This document shows, piece after piece, positions 17,270 through 25,928 of a stretch of 64,000 nt of DNA; position 1 is the stretch's first letter, and each line of letters starts with the position of its first letter. Under the pieces are notes generated by a model. It did no database searches. It saw only the letters and a list, made by a program, of their open reading frames with translations, and was not told the origin of the DNA. Origin of the DNA: Pseudomonas massiliensis (lineage in GTDB: Bacteria; Pseudomonadota; Gammaproteobacteria; Pseudomonadales; Pseudomonadaceae); the NCBI RefSeq assembly GCF_000826105.1, contig NZ_CCYK01000007.1, forward strand, positions 2,108,001 through 2,172,000. Reading direction: 5' to 3'. The translations under genes were made by a program, and so were the position numbers.

Positions 17270-18340
17270 ATGCGCATTCTGGTTCTGCCCTGCGACGGTA
17301 TCGGCCCGGAAATCATCCAGGCCTCCATGTCGGTGCTGGAAGTGGCCAACGAGAAATTCGGCCTGGACCTGTCTTTCGATTACGACGATGTCGGTTTCAC
17401 CAGCCTGGAGAAATATGGCACCACGCTTCGCGAGGAAACTCTGGAAAAAGCCAAGACCTATGACGGGGTCATCCTGGGCACGCAGTCTCATGCAGACTAT
17501 CCAGCGCCGGAGAAAGGGGGCCGCAACGTGTCGGCAGGCTTCCGTATCGGCCTTGACCTGTATGCCAACGTTCGCCCGGCTCGCACTCGTCCTTTCCTGG
17601 CCTCGAACATGAAAGAAGGCAAAAGCATGGATCTGGTAATCATGCGCGAGGCTACCGAGGGCTTTTACCCGGACCGCAACATGACTCGGGGCTGGGGCGA
17701 AGTGATGCCTTCTCCTGACATGGCGTTGTCGACCCGCAAGATCACCCGGCATTGCAGCGAGCGCATCGCGCGCCAGGCGTTCGAACTGGCCATGAAGCGC
17801 CGCCGCAAGGTAACCGCGATTCACAAGGCCAACAGCTTCCATATGACCGATGGGCTGTTCCTGGAATGCGTACGCAACGTGGCCAGGGAATTCCCGGAAG
17901 TGCAACTGGACGACCTGTTGGTAGACGCATCTACCGCGCACCTGGTACGCAACCCCGAGCGCTTCGACGTGCTCGTGGCCACCAACTTCTATGGCGATAT
18001 CATCAGTGACCTGGCCAGCGAGCTGTCCGGCAGCCTGGGCCTGGCCGGCTCCATCATGGCCAGCAACATCCATTGCTGCGCCCAGGCCCAGCACGGTTCC
18101 GCACCGGACATCGCCGGCCAGGACAAGGCCAACCCGGTGTCGATGATGTTGTCCATCGCCATGATGCTGCACTGGATGGGCGAGCACCGTAGCAGCGGCA
18201 AGCTGCAGGAAGCCGCCGCTGCCATCGACAAAGCCGTGGACCTGGTCCTCGAAGACCCTGCCAAGCGTACTCCAGATCTGGGCGGCAGCCTGGGCTGCGC
18301 AGCCTTTGGCCAGGCCGTGGCTCAGGCGCTGCGGGGCTGA
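17270..18340 (+). CDS. isocitrate/isopropylmalate dehydrogenase-family protein
   Basis: A 356-residue NAD(P)-dependent hydroxy-acid dehydrogenase. Family marks include CDGIGPEI at the N-terminus, LDLYANVRPAR, VIMREATEGFY, the active-site Lys in IHKANSFHMTDG and the metal-binding NFYGDIISDLAS. AAGGAG lies 7 bases before the ATG. Leucine and TCA-cycle enzymes of this family are not normally found beside an OtnK kinase. Tartrate dehydrogenase is a catabolic member, and this copy probably oxidises (perhaps with decarboxylation) a sugar acid. The exact substrate is unknown. It is followed by otnK with a 93-base gap. Confidence 0.85.
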   Translation: MRILVLPCDGIGPEIIQASMSVLEVANEKFGLDLSFDYDDVGFTSLEKYGTTLREETLEKAKTYDGVILGTQSHADYPAPEKGGRNVSAGFRIGLDLYANVRPARTRPFLASNMKEGKSMDLVIMREATEGFYPDRNMTRGWGEVMPSPDMALSTRKITRHCSERIARQAFELAMKRRRKVTAIHKANSFHMTDGLFLECVRNVAREFPEVQLDDLLVDASTAHLVRNPERFDVLVATNFYGDIISDLASELSGSLGLAGSIMASNIHCCAQAQHGSAPDIAGQDKANPVSMMLSIAMMLHWMGEHRSSGKLQEAAAAIDKAVDLVLEDPAKRTPDLGGSLGCAAFGQAVAQALRG

Positions 18341-18433
18341 TTCGCCAGCGCGCCTGCCCTTGACGCGCCCGCTCCCTTTGCCGGGGCCGGGCGCGCCGAC
18401 AAGAAGCCCATAACAACAAGAAGGAGACAAGCT

Positions 18434-19705
18434 ATGGCAAAGCCGCTGTTAGGCTGCATAGCAGATGACTTCACCGGTGGCACGGACCTGGCCAGTACCC
18501 TGGCAAGTCGTGGCATGCGCACCGTACAGGTACTGGGCGTGCCACATGGCCCCTTGCCTGACGACATCGATGCCGTGGTGGTGGCTTTGAAATCGCGCAC
18601 CACCCCGGCCGAGTCGGCGGTGGCCGAGTCCCTGGAGGCTCTGGAGTACCTGCGCGGGTTGGGTTGTACGCAATTTTTCTTCAAGTATTGTTCGACCTTC
18701 GATTCCACCGCCCAGGGCAATATCGGTCCGGTGGCTGATGCCCTGGCCGATGCCCTGGACGCCGACCTCTGTATCGCCTGTCCCGCCTTCCCGGATAACG
18801 GACGCACCCTCTACCTGGGCAATCTGTTCGTAGGGGAGGTACCGCTCAACGAGTCGGGCATGCGCGATCATCCGCTGACGCCGATGACCGATGCCAACCT
18901 CAAGCGTGTCCTGCAAACGCAGACTGAACGTCAGGTCGAGCTGTTGAAATGGTCGACAGTACGCCAGGGCGCGGCTGCCATTGTCGCTGAAATGGAAGCC
19001 CTGAAGGTCGGCGGTGCGCGCTACGCCATTGCTGATGCCTTGACCAATGAGGACTTGATGAGCCTCGGCAAAGCCGTAGCCGATCATGTTTTGGTCACGG
19101 GAGGCTCAGGTGTCGCACAGGGTTTGCCGGCCAATTTCCGTCAGCGCGGCCTGCTGCCTGACATCGCCCAGGCCTCGGCCTTGCCCACCGTTTCAGGGGC
19201 GAGCGCGGTGCTGTCTGGAAGCTGCTCGACCGCGACTCGGGGTCAGGTGGCCCACTGGCTCGCAACGCGCCCCGGTTACAAGCTCGATGTTCTGGCCCTG
19301 GCTGCGGGGGAAGATCAGGTGAGCCAAGCCCTGGCCTGGGCAGAGCGTCATTTGGTGGAAGGGCCGGTTCTGGTCTACGGCAGTGCCGAGCCGGAGGAAG
19401 TTCGTCAAGCGCAGGAGCACCTGGGCGTGGAGCGGGCCGGGCAATTGATGGAAGCGGCCCTGGCCAAAGTGGCCATCGGGCTGAGCGAGCGTGGCGTAGG
19501 CAAGCTGGTGGTCGCCGGTGGCGAAACCTCGGGCGCGGTGGTGAAGGCGCTGGGTGTGGATACCCTGCGCATCGGCGCCACCATTGATCCGGGGGTGCCC
19601 TGGACGCTTGGCTCCGGGACCCGGGCACCCGTCGCCCTGGCATTGAAATCCGGCAACTTTGGTAGCACGGACTTCTTCATCAAAGCATTGAACACGGCGC
19701 CCTGA
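18434..19705 (+). CDS. otnK: DUF1537/OtnK-type four-carbon acid sugar kinase
   Basis: A 423-residue kinase. The N-terminal domain begins LLGCIADDFTGGTDLAS, the DUF1537 signature holding the sugar-acid binding Asp pair. The C-terminal nucleotide-binding part has VVAGGETSGAVVKAL and a closing LKSGNFGSTDFF. Family members phosphorylate 3-oxo-tetronate (OtnK), D-threonate (DtnK) or related acids. The OtnC-like decarboxylase in the same locus favours 3-oxo-tetronate. PdxA2, the usual partner of DtnK, is absent. AAGGAG is well placed before the ATG. Confidence 0.88.
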   Translation: MAKPLLGCIADDFTGGTDLASTLASRGMRTVQVLGVPHGPLPDDIDAVVVALKSRTTPAESAVAESLEALEYLRGLGCTQFFFKYCSTFDSTAQGNIGPVADALADALDADLCIACPAFPDNGRTLYLGNLFVGEVPLNESGMRDHPLTPMTDANLKRVLQTQTERQVELLKWSTVRQGAAAIVAEMEALKVGGARYAIADALTNEDLMSLGKAVADHVLVTGGSGVAQGLPANFRQRGLLPDIAQASALPTVSGASAVLSGSCSTATRGQVAHWLATRPGYKLDVLALAAGEDQVSQALAWAERHLVEGPVLVYGSAEPEEVRQAQEHLGVERAGQLMEAALAKVAIGLSERGVGKLVVAGGETSGAVVKALGVDTLRIGATIDPGVPWTLGSGTRAPVALALKSGNFGSTDFFIKALNTAP

Positions 19706-19747
19706 TCCGGCGCTCTGTTCGCCATCGTTACGTTTCAAGGCTCAACC

Positions 19748-20791
19748 ATGCCCAGCTTGGCTTTCCTGCGCGACAAAACCTGGTGGCCCACGCCCATCAT
19801 CGGCGTATGCGGAGGCTGGCTGGCCAGCCTGGTGCACTGGCCACTGCCCTGGATCACTGGCGCCTTGATCGCTGTCACTCTGAGCCGCTGCAGCGGCTGG
19901 AAGATAGCGGCGATCCCCCATGGCCGGCCCGCTGGCCAATGGATCATTGCCACGGCGGTTGGGCTGCACCTGACCGCACAGGTGGTGCAGGAAATACTGA
20001 CTCACCTGCCCCTGATGGCCATTGCCGCCGTGACCACCATCTTCCTGACCTTGATCGGTATCCTGCTGCTGCACCGTCTCGGCATGAACAGGGAAACCGC
20101 ATTCTTTGCATTCATGCCCGCCAACTTCGCCGAGATGATCAACCTGGCCGAGCGCTACCAGGCCGATACCAGTCGCGTGGCAGCCGCGCACAGCTTGCGT
20201 CTGGTGCTGATCGTGCTGGTGGTGCCGCCTACCATGCTCTGGGGCATGAGTGCCGGAGCCACGGCTCCCCACCCACCCGCGCCACCGGATTGGTACTGGC
20301 TGGCGCCTCTGCTGGCTGGCGGGCTGGTTTGCGGCATGGCATGGAAGCGCGCCGGCTGGCCAAACCCCTGGATGTTCGGCCCGCTGATGCTCTGCGCCAC
20401 GCTCACCGCAAGCCTCGACCTGGCTACCAGCCTGCCCGGCTGGTTGAGCCATCTGGCTCAAGTGTTGATCGGTTGTACGCTGGGTTGTCATTTCGACCGA
20501 GCGTTCTTCCGACGTGCGCCGACCTTTCTACTGCTCTCGACGGCCTATACGCTTACCTCCCTGGCTTGCACCTTTGCCGTGGCCCGGCTGCTGTCGTGGT
20601 GCTTCGCCCTGCCCTTCGCCACCTTGGCCTTGGGAATGACCCCAGGCAGCATGACCGAGATGTACCTGACCGCCGAAACCCTGGGCCTGGCGGTTGGAAC
20701 GGTAACGGCGATGCAGATCCTGCGCCTGGTGGTAGTCATGGCCGTGGCCGAGCCTTTCTATCGGCGCTGGCGCAGGCGTGGCGGAGCATAA
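19748..20791 (+). CDS. AbrB-family membrane transporter
   Basis: A 347-residue membrane protein with two similar halves (GVCGGWLASLVHWPLPWITGA... and ...GLVCGMAWKRAGWPNPWMFGPL), which is the duplicated layout of the Gram-negative AbrB permease family (unrelated to the Bacillus AbrB regulator). AAGG lies 7 bases before the ATG, and the gene follows otnK by 42 bases, so it is probably in the same operon. A second uptake or efflux step for a sugar acid is likely. This family has no well-established substrate. Confidence 0.75.
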   Translation: MPSLAFLRDKTWWPTPIIGVCGGWLASLVHWPLPWITGALIAVTLSRCSGWKIAAIPHGRPAGQWIIATAVGLHLTAQVVQEILTHLPLMAIAAVTTIFLTLIGILLLHRLGMNRETAFFAFMPANFAEMINLAERYQADTSRVAAAHSLRLVLIVLVVPPTMLWGMSAGATAPHPPAPPDWYWLAPLLAGGLVCGMAWKRAGWPNPWMFGPLMLCATLTASLDLATSLPGWLSHLAQVLIGCTLGCHFDRAFFRRAPTFLLLSTAYTLTSLACTFAVARLLSWCFALPFATLALGMTPGSMTEMYLTAETLGLAVGTVTAMQILRLVVVMAVAEPFYRRWRRRGGA

Positions 20792-20806
20792 GCGAGTGGC
20801 CAGGCG

Positions 20807-21559
20807 TCAGCCGCGACCCACGAACGGCATCTGAGTGGCCATCAAGGTATGAAAGAGCACATTGGCATCCAAGGGCAGCCCAGCCATGTACACCACTGCC
20901 CTGCCTACCAGTTCGGCGTCGATGAGCGGCTCGACCGCTATCTCGCCATTGGCCTGAGGCACGCCCTTTGCCATCCGCGAAGCCAGGTCGCTCATGGCAT
21001 TGCCGATGTCTATCTGCCCTACGGCGATGTTCAGCGCGCGGCCGTCCAGAGCCGCAGCCTTGGTCAAGCCAGTGACAGCATGCTTGGTGGCGGTATAGGC
21101 GATGGCATTGGGCCGAGGCGCGTGGGCGGCAAGAGAGCCGTTGTTGATGATGCGTCCGCCATGGGGTTGCTGTTCACTCATCAGCTTGAACGCCTGTTGC
21201 AGACAATAGAACATGCCGTTGAGGTTGGTCGCCACGACCGCCTGCCACTGTTCCGGGCTCCACTCCAGGAAATGACCGGGCGGGTTGCCACGGCCAGCGT
21301 TGTTGAACAGTAGATCCAATCGACCGAAGCGCTTGCGAATGACCTCGAACAATCGCACAACGGCGTCTGGGTCGCTCACATCGGTCGCTGCCGCAATGGC
21401 TTGCCCTCCGGGAAGCGCCTCGATCAACGCCACCACTTCCTCCAGCGGGCCCAGACGTCGCCCGGCCAGTACCAGCGCATAGCCTTCGGCGGCCAAGGCG
21501 CAGGCTACGGCCTTGCCAATGCCACTGCCAGCGCCTGTGACCAGTGCGATTCCTTTCAT
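20807..21559 (-). CDS. SDR-family oxidoreductase, last gene of a five-gene catabolic operon
   Basis: A 250-residue classical SDR: TGAGSGIG cofactor loop, NNAGRG, catalytic Ser (NNGSLAAHAP) and YTATK. The frame opens at a GTG (21568), but the ATG at 21559 has AAGG eight bases upstream, so that is the start. It would oxidise or reduce an alcohol/ketone. It lies downstream of an ABM-fold protein, a tautomerase, a cupin and an aldehyde dehydrogenase on the same strand and converges with the AbrB-family gene, leaving only 15 bases between the two ends. Confidence 0.82.
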   Translation of the reverse strand: MKGIALVTGAGSGIGKAVACALAAEGYALVLAGRRLGPLEEVVALIEALPGGQAIAAATDVSDPDAVVRLFEVIRKRFGRLDLLFNNAGRGNPPGHFLEWSPEQWQAVVATNLNGMFYCLQQAFKLMSEQQPHGGRIINNGSLAAHAPRPNAIAYTATKHAVTGLTKAAALDGRALNIAVGQIDIGNAMSDLASRMAKGVPQANGEIAVEPLIDAELVGRAVVYMAGLPLDANVLFHTLMATQMPFVGRG

Positions 21560-21639
21560 ATCGGACACCTTTGTACGGGAAGGTTAAAGGTCAATGGGCG
21601 CTACAGTCTTGGAACCGCCGCCTGAGCCTGGGGGCAGAG

Positions 21640-21933
21640 TCAAGCCACTACCGAAAAATGCTCTACCTGCGGTGGACTGAGGAAGAATTCACCAACGATG
21701 GCCCGCCATTGCTCGAACGCCGGGGACTGGCGAAAATCCAGAGTATGGTTTTCCAGGGTTTCCCATCGGATTTGCAGCAGTACCCGGCCAGGTGATTCGA
21801 TCCCGCGAATCACCTGATAGCCGAGAAAGCCCTTGGCGTTGGCGATCACCGTAGTGACGCCTCGCAAAATAGCGGCTTCGAATTCGGCGCTACGTTGCGG
21901 ATCGATATGCAACTGCGCGACTTCTATGATCAT
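21640..21933 (-). CDS. antibiotic biosynthesis monooxygenase (ABM) fold protein
   Basis: A 97-residue single-domain protein with the ABM dimeric alpha/beta-barrel pattern (IIEVAQLHIDPQRSAEFEAAI ... GFLGYQVIRGIESPGRVLLQIRWETLENHTL ... WRAIVGEFF). Such proteins are cofactor-free oxygenases, reductase partners or heme-degrading enzymes. AAGAAGG lies about 9 bases upstream. Its reaction is not predictable from the sequence. It sits between SDR and 4-OT genes in the same operon. Confidence 0.78.
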   Translation of the reverse strand: MIIEVAQLHIDPQRSAEFEAAILRGVTTVIANAKGFLGYQVIRGIESPGRVLLQIRWETLENHTLDFRQSPAFEQWRAIVGEFFLSPPQVEHFSVVA

Positions 21934-21969
21934 AGGTATTTACCTTCTTCCAGGCCTGGAAAGCGAGGC

Positions 21970-22155
21970 CTAGCGCTCGCTGTAAAGCACGCCGCCCCGG
22001 GCCTTGTTGTTCGGGTCCGACTCGACGATCTGCACCACTACCTTGTCCCGGGGTACGTCGAAGCTTTCGATCACCGCGTCGGTGATCTTCTGCATGAGCA
22101 TTTTCTTCTGTTCATGGGTACGGCCTTGAACGGCATAGACTACGACTTCAGGCAT
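21970..22155 (-). CDS. 4-oxalocrotonate tautomerase family protein
   Basis: A 61-residue protein with Pro directly after the initiating Met (MPEVVVYAVQGRT), the catalytic base of the 4-OT superfamily. The length matches small hexameric 4-OT enzymes. GGAG lies 8 bases before the ATG. It probably interconverts keto/enol forms of an intermediate handled by its operon neighbours. No aromatic ring-cleavage dioxygenase is present, so a meta-cleavage role is not supported. Confidence 0.8.
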   Translation of the reverse strand: MPEVVVYAVQGRTHEQKKMLMQKITDAVIESFDVPRDKVVVQIVESDPNNKARGGVLYSER

Positions 22156-22197
22156 GGGCGTAACTCCGTGGATATAGCGGGTTTGGGTTCAGTCGGT

Positions 22198-22611
22198 TCA
22201 GCTGGCGTGCTCGGCGGCGATCGGGCGGGTTTCGCCGGTTTCCACCAAGGTACGGTTGGCGTCTACCGAACCATACACCCAAAGGATCTTCATGGATTGG
22301 GTTTCAGAGGCATTGCGAAAACGATGGGGCACCCCGGCAGGGATGAAGGTGACGTCCTGTGGCTTGACCTCGAAGGATTCGCCGTCTATGTCGAACCAGG
22401 CATGGCCTTCGATAAGCATTACGGTCTCTTCGCAGTTGTGATAGTGGAACGGGATTTTCGCCCCGCCCTGAAATTCAGTGAAGCCCGTGATGAAGCCCAC
22501 AGCGCCCAAGCCCTTGGTGACCAGCGGCGTGGTGGCTGCGCCACCGCCCCGGTCGTGCTTGGCGATCGCTTCAGGCTTGAGTAGCCATGCGTTGGATGGC
22601 GTATTGATCAT
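22198..22611 (-). CDS. cupin-domain protein
   Basis: A 137-residue single-cupin protein. The first cupin motif is HYHNCEETVMLIEGHAWFDIDG and the second is PAGVPHRFRNASE, giving two His plus Glu and a further His as metal ligands. It could be a small dioxygenase, isomerase or a binding protein. It is second in the operon, between the aldehyde dehydrogenase and the tautomerase. Confidence 0.78.
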   Translation of the reverse strand: MINTPSNAWLLKPEAIAKHDRGGGAATTPLVTKGLGAVGFITGFTEFQGGAKIPFHYHNCEETVMLIEGHAWFDIDGESFEVKPQDVTFIPAGVPHRFRNASETQSMKILWVYGSVDANRTLVETGETRPIAAEHAS

Positions 22612-22628
22612 GAGTGGTCTTCTTGTAA

Positions 22629-24002
22629 TTAATGGTTGGGGCCTTGCCAGACCGTCTTGATATTGGTGAATTCCCGTATACCGAAGTCACCAAGCTCGCG
22701 CCCATAGCCTGATTGTTTGATGCCACCGAACGGCACCCGGGCATCGGAGGCCACCAGGGCATTGATGAATACGGCGCCGGCCTGGATCTGCCTTGCCAAG
22801 GCGCTGGCCCGCTCCAGGTCGCTGGTCCAGAGCGCGGCGCCCAGGCCGAATTCCGTGGCGTTGGCGATCTCGATGGCTTGCCGGGCATCCTCGACACGGA
22901 TTACCGCGGCTGCCGGGCCGAAGGTTTCTTCGGTGGCCGCGGCCATTGCAGGGGTTACATGATCGAGCACCGTCGGAGGGTAGAAAAAGCCCGGGCCCGG
23001 AAGCGGCTGCCCGCCGGTGAGCAGTTTGGCGCCAGCCTCGATGCTACGGGTGACCTGAGCATGAATGTCTGCGCGCAGGCTGGCTCGTGCCAGCGGCCCC
23101 ATCTGGGTGTCTGGTGCCTCAGGGTCGCCGACCTTGAGCGTCTCGACCCTTCTGACAAAGGCTTCGACGAAGCGGTCTGCGACGCTCTGTTCTATGATGA
23201 AGCGTTTGGAAGAAATGCAGCTTTGCCCCGTATTGGAGAAGCGCGCCTTGACGGCGGCTGCAGCCGCCGCCTCGATATCGGCGTCTGCCAGCACGATGAA
23301 AGGGTCTGACCCGCCCAACTCAAGCACCTGCTTTTTCATCAGCGCGCCTGCCTGGGCTGCCACCAGCTTGCCCACCGCCGTGGAACCGGTAAGGGTAACC
23401 GCGGCAATGCGCTCATCAGCCAGCAAGGCCGCCACCTGGGACGCGTCTATCAGCACGGTGCCAATCAGCCCGTCCGGCAGCCCGGCTTCGACGAATAGCT
23501 GTTCGAGCGCCAGAGCGCAGCCCGGGACGTTATTGGCATGCTTGAGAATGGCGTCGTTGCCCGCTGCAAGGGCTGGCGCGGCGAAACGGATGAACTGCCA
23601 GAATGGATAGTTCCACGGCATCACCGCCAGGACCACGCCCAAGGGGTCGAACACTACTCGGCTATCCGCCGCGCTGGTACTCACCGGAAGGTCTGCCAGG
23701 AAGACGGGGGCCTGACTGGCATAGAACTCACAAGTCGCCGCGCATTTTTCGATTTCGCTTTCCGCCTCGGTGATGGGCTTACCCATCTCCCGGGTGATCA
23801 GCAAGGCATACGCCGCTCGCTTTTGGCGAAGCACGTCCGCGATACGCCGCAAAGCACCGCACCGCTGCTCGATATCGACCTGCGCCCAGGCCAGTTGCGC
23901 GGTAGCCGCCTGGGCAAGCCTGTTCTCGATCTCGGCACAGCTATGCAGTTCGTAACGCTGCAACGGTCGCTCAGTAGCGGGATTGGTGGAAACAAGCGTC
24001 AT
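22629..24002 (-). CDS. NAD(P)-dependent aldehyde dehydrogenase (succinate-semialdehyde dehydrogenase-like)
   Basis: A 457-residue ALDH. The conserved PWNYPFWQFIRFAAPALAAGN, LTGSTAVG, catalytic Glu (VLELGGSDPFIVL) and catalytic Cys (NTGQSCISSKRF) are present, and the pattern resembles the SSADH group. The open frame begins at 24014, but the ATG at 24002 has GGAG six bases upstream, so it was chosen. It is the first gene of the five-gene minus-strand unit and probably oxidises the last aldehyde of the pathway to an acid. Confidence 0.88.
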   Translation of the reverse strand: MTLVSTNPATERPLQRYELHSCAEIENRLAQAATAQLAWAQVDIEQRCGALRRIADVLRQKRAAYALLITREMGKPITEAESEIEKCAATCEFYASQAPVFLADLPVSTSAADSRVVFDPLGVVLAVMPWNYPFWQFIRFAAPALAAGNDAILKHANNVPGCALALEQLFVEAGLPDGLIGTVLIDASQVAALLADERIAAVTLTGSTAVGKLVAAQAGALMKKQVLELGGSDPFIVLADADIEAAAAAAVKARFSNTGQSCISSKRFIIEQSVADRFVEAFVRRVETLKVGDPEAPDTQMGPLARASLRADIHAQVTRSIEAGAKLLTGGQPLPGPGFFYPPTVLDHVTPAMAAATEETFGPAAAVIRVEDARQAIEIANATEFGLGAALWTSDLERASALARQIQAGAVFINALVASDARVPFGGIKQSGYGRELGDFGIREFTNIKTVWQGPNH

Positions 24003-24244
24003 CGGGGGCTCCATTGTTCATTGTTATACCGGAGTGAGTACGGGCTTGATGCTGCATGAAAGGCCCTACACGCGCATTTAGTACTTTATTGCGACGATAT
24101 ACCATTCTGGACGATAGCGGGGCAACAAATTGTCAGGACATCCCTGTCCATCCAGGAATGTCCCAGCGTCAGTCACGGTTTTTATACCTCGACCCTTAAG
24201 GGCGTTTATGTATGAGAGATGCTCGGGAACCTGAATTTGAAAGT

Positions 24245-25705
24245 TCAGGGTATGCTGATGCGACCTTCCTTCCCCGCTTCCCGGTAACGGCTTTCCAGCA
24301 CCTCTGCCAGGCACTGCTTGGCCTGGTCTTCGCCGTGTATGAGGCGGATTTCCTTTGGCCACTGCTTCATACGGGTGACGAAACCGACGAGGTCGGCCTG
24401 GTCCGCGTGCGCCGAGTAGCCGCCCACGCTGTCGATACCAGCACGGATGTCGATGCGCTCCCCTTCCAGCATCACGAAGCCGCCTTCGGGACCGTGGGTC
24501 TGGATGTCGCGCCCAGGGGTGCCCTGGCCCTGGTAACCGACGAAGACCACATTGTGCCTCGGGTCGCCCAGCATGGCCTTGAGGTAGTTGACGATGCGCC
24601 CGCCCGAGCACATGCCATTGCCGGCGATCACGATAGCCGGACGTGCGGTTTCGGTCAGATGCTGCACGATGCGTGTATGGTCCTCATGGCTGTCCACGGT
24701 GATCAGCTGCTTGAAAGACAACGGCTTGCGCCCCTCTTCCAGGCGGTGCTGGGCATCTTCATCCCAGTAACCCTGCAACGCCTTGTAGGTTTTTGTGAAG
24801 CGGCTGGCCAAGGGCGAGTCGAGAATGATAGGCACCTTGGGCCAGTCGATGTCCGGGGCGCCCCTGTTGCCGCCCTTCGCATCCTCGTTCTCACCTGTCG
24901 GGGCGGCGGCCTCGGTTTCGTCGTGAAGAATTTCTTCCAGCTCGTAGAGCAACTCCTGGGTCCGCCCGATGCTGAAGGACGGAATCAATACAGTCCCCTG
25001 GTCGGCCAGGGCCCGTTCGATGGCGACCTGCAGGCGCTCTCGCCGGTGGGCACGATCTTCGTGGCGGCGATCGCCGTAGGTGCTCTCCAACAGCAGCAGG
25101 TCGGCCCGCTCCGGCGGTACCAGATCCGGCAGGATGGGTGAATGAGGCGCTCCCAGATCGCCGCTGAACACGATCCGCTGGCTATGCTCTTCATTCCCGG
25201 GCTCACCCAGGTCAAGCTCCACATAGGCCGAACCAAGCACATGCCCGGCAGGCTGCAGCCGCAGCTTGCAGAGCGCCGTATCGGTTTCATGCACGGTGAA
25301 CCAGTTGCCGTAGGGCAACGGAAAGATTCGCTGCTCCACCACTTTCAGGTAGCGTTCCAGCTGTTCCTGGTCACGGCTGATGGACAGGCGGAAGGCATCT
25401 TCTAGCACGATAGGCAACAACTGAGCCGAGGGCTCGCTGCACAGGATAGGCCCCTCGAACCCGGCCGCCAGGAGGTTGGGGATGCGCCCCACATGGTCTA
25501 TATGCACATGCGTGACCACCAGGGCCTTGATTCCTTCGATGGGAAAGTCCAAGCCCAGCGGGTCCTCGCCAGCCAGGCCTTCATCGACGCCCTGGAACTG
25601 GCCGCAGTCGATGAGCAGGCTGAAGGTATCATCCAGCCACACCTGGTGGCACGACCCGGTGACGCCCTCGGCGGCGCCATGGTGGATCAGTTTTACAGAA
25701 TTCAT
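24245..25705 (-). CDS. MBL-fold/beta-CASP RNA-processing nuclease
   Basis: A 486-residue metallo-beta-lactamase-fold protein. Motif 2 reads THVHIDHVGRIP (HxHxDH, two-zinc site), with further ligand regions at PAGHVLGSAY and FSGDLGAPHSP. The beta-CASP and RMMBL segments (VIAGNGMCSGGRIVNYL; VGGYSAHADQADLV) place it with the CPSF/YSH1-like exonuclease group. It would degrade or process RNA in the cytoplasm. AAGGA lies 6 bases before the ATG. A CCTGAA...TTCAGG hairpin at 24230-24249 overlaps its stop codon. It is monocistronic and divergent from the MocR gene. Confidence 0.85.
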   Translation of the reverse strand: MNSVKLIHHGAAEGVTGSCHQVWLDDTFSLLIDCGQFQGVDEGLAGEDPLGLDFPIEGIKALVVTHVHIDHVGRIPNLLAAGFEGPILCSEPSAQLLPIVLEDAFRLSISRDQEQLERYLKVVEQRIFPLPYGNWFTVHETDTALCKLRLQPAGHVLGSAYVELDLGEPGNEEHSQRIVFSGDLGAPHSPILPDLVPPERADLLLLESTYGDRRHEDRAHRRERLQVAIERALADQGTVLIPSFSIGRTQELLYELEEILHDETEAAAPTGENEDAKGGNRGAPDIDWPKVPIILDSPLASRFTKTYKALQGYWDEDAQHRLEEGRKPLSFKQLITVDSHEDHTRIVQHLTETARPAIVIAGNGMCSGGRIVNYLKAMLGDPRHNVVFVGYQGQGTPGRDIQTHGPEGGFVMLEGERIDIRAGIDSVGGYSAHADQADLVGFVTRMKQWPKEIRLIHGEDQAKQCLAEVLESRYREAGKEGRISIP

Positions 25706-25928
25706 TGAGGGTCCTTGGCAAATGGGCGGTTACGCCGGATGGCCCGGATACGGGCGACAACCCAGCGCCTGCAGCGTCCCGATTTGGGCAACGAAGCCGC
25801 GGCCTTAGTTTCCCTGCTCGACAGCCAGCTCATTGGTCCTTTTCACCAGCTTCGCTGGTTCCCACCGCGGTAAAGCCAGCGGCAGATCCGCTATAGTGCC
25901 GCCCTACACGCGTTCCGGACCCCATGCC

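Noticed and set aside
1689..25859. Repeated CAGC-TTC-GCTGG hairpins as a REP-type mobile element.
   Set aside because: Only two good copies (1689-1703, 25845-25859) were found; too few and too short to call a repeat family.
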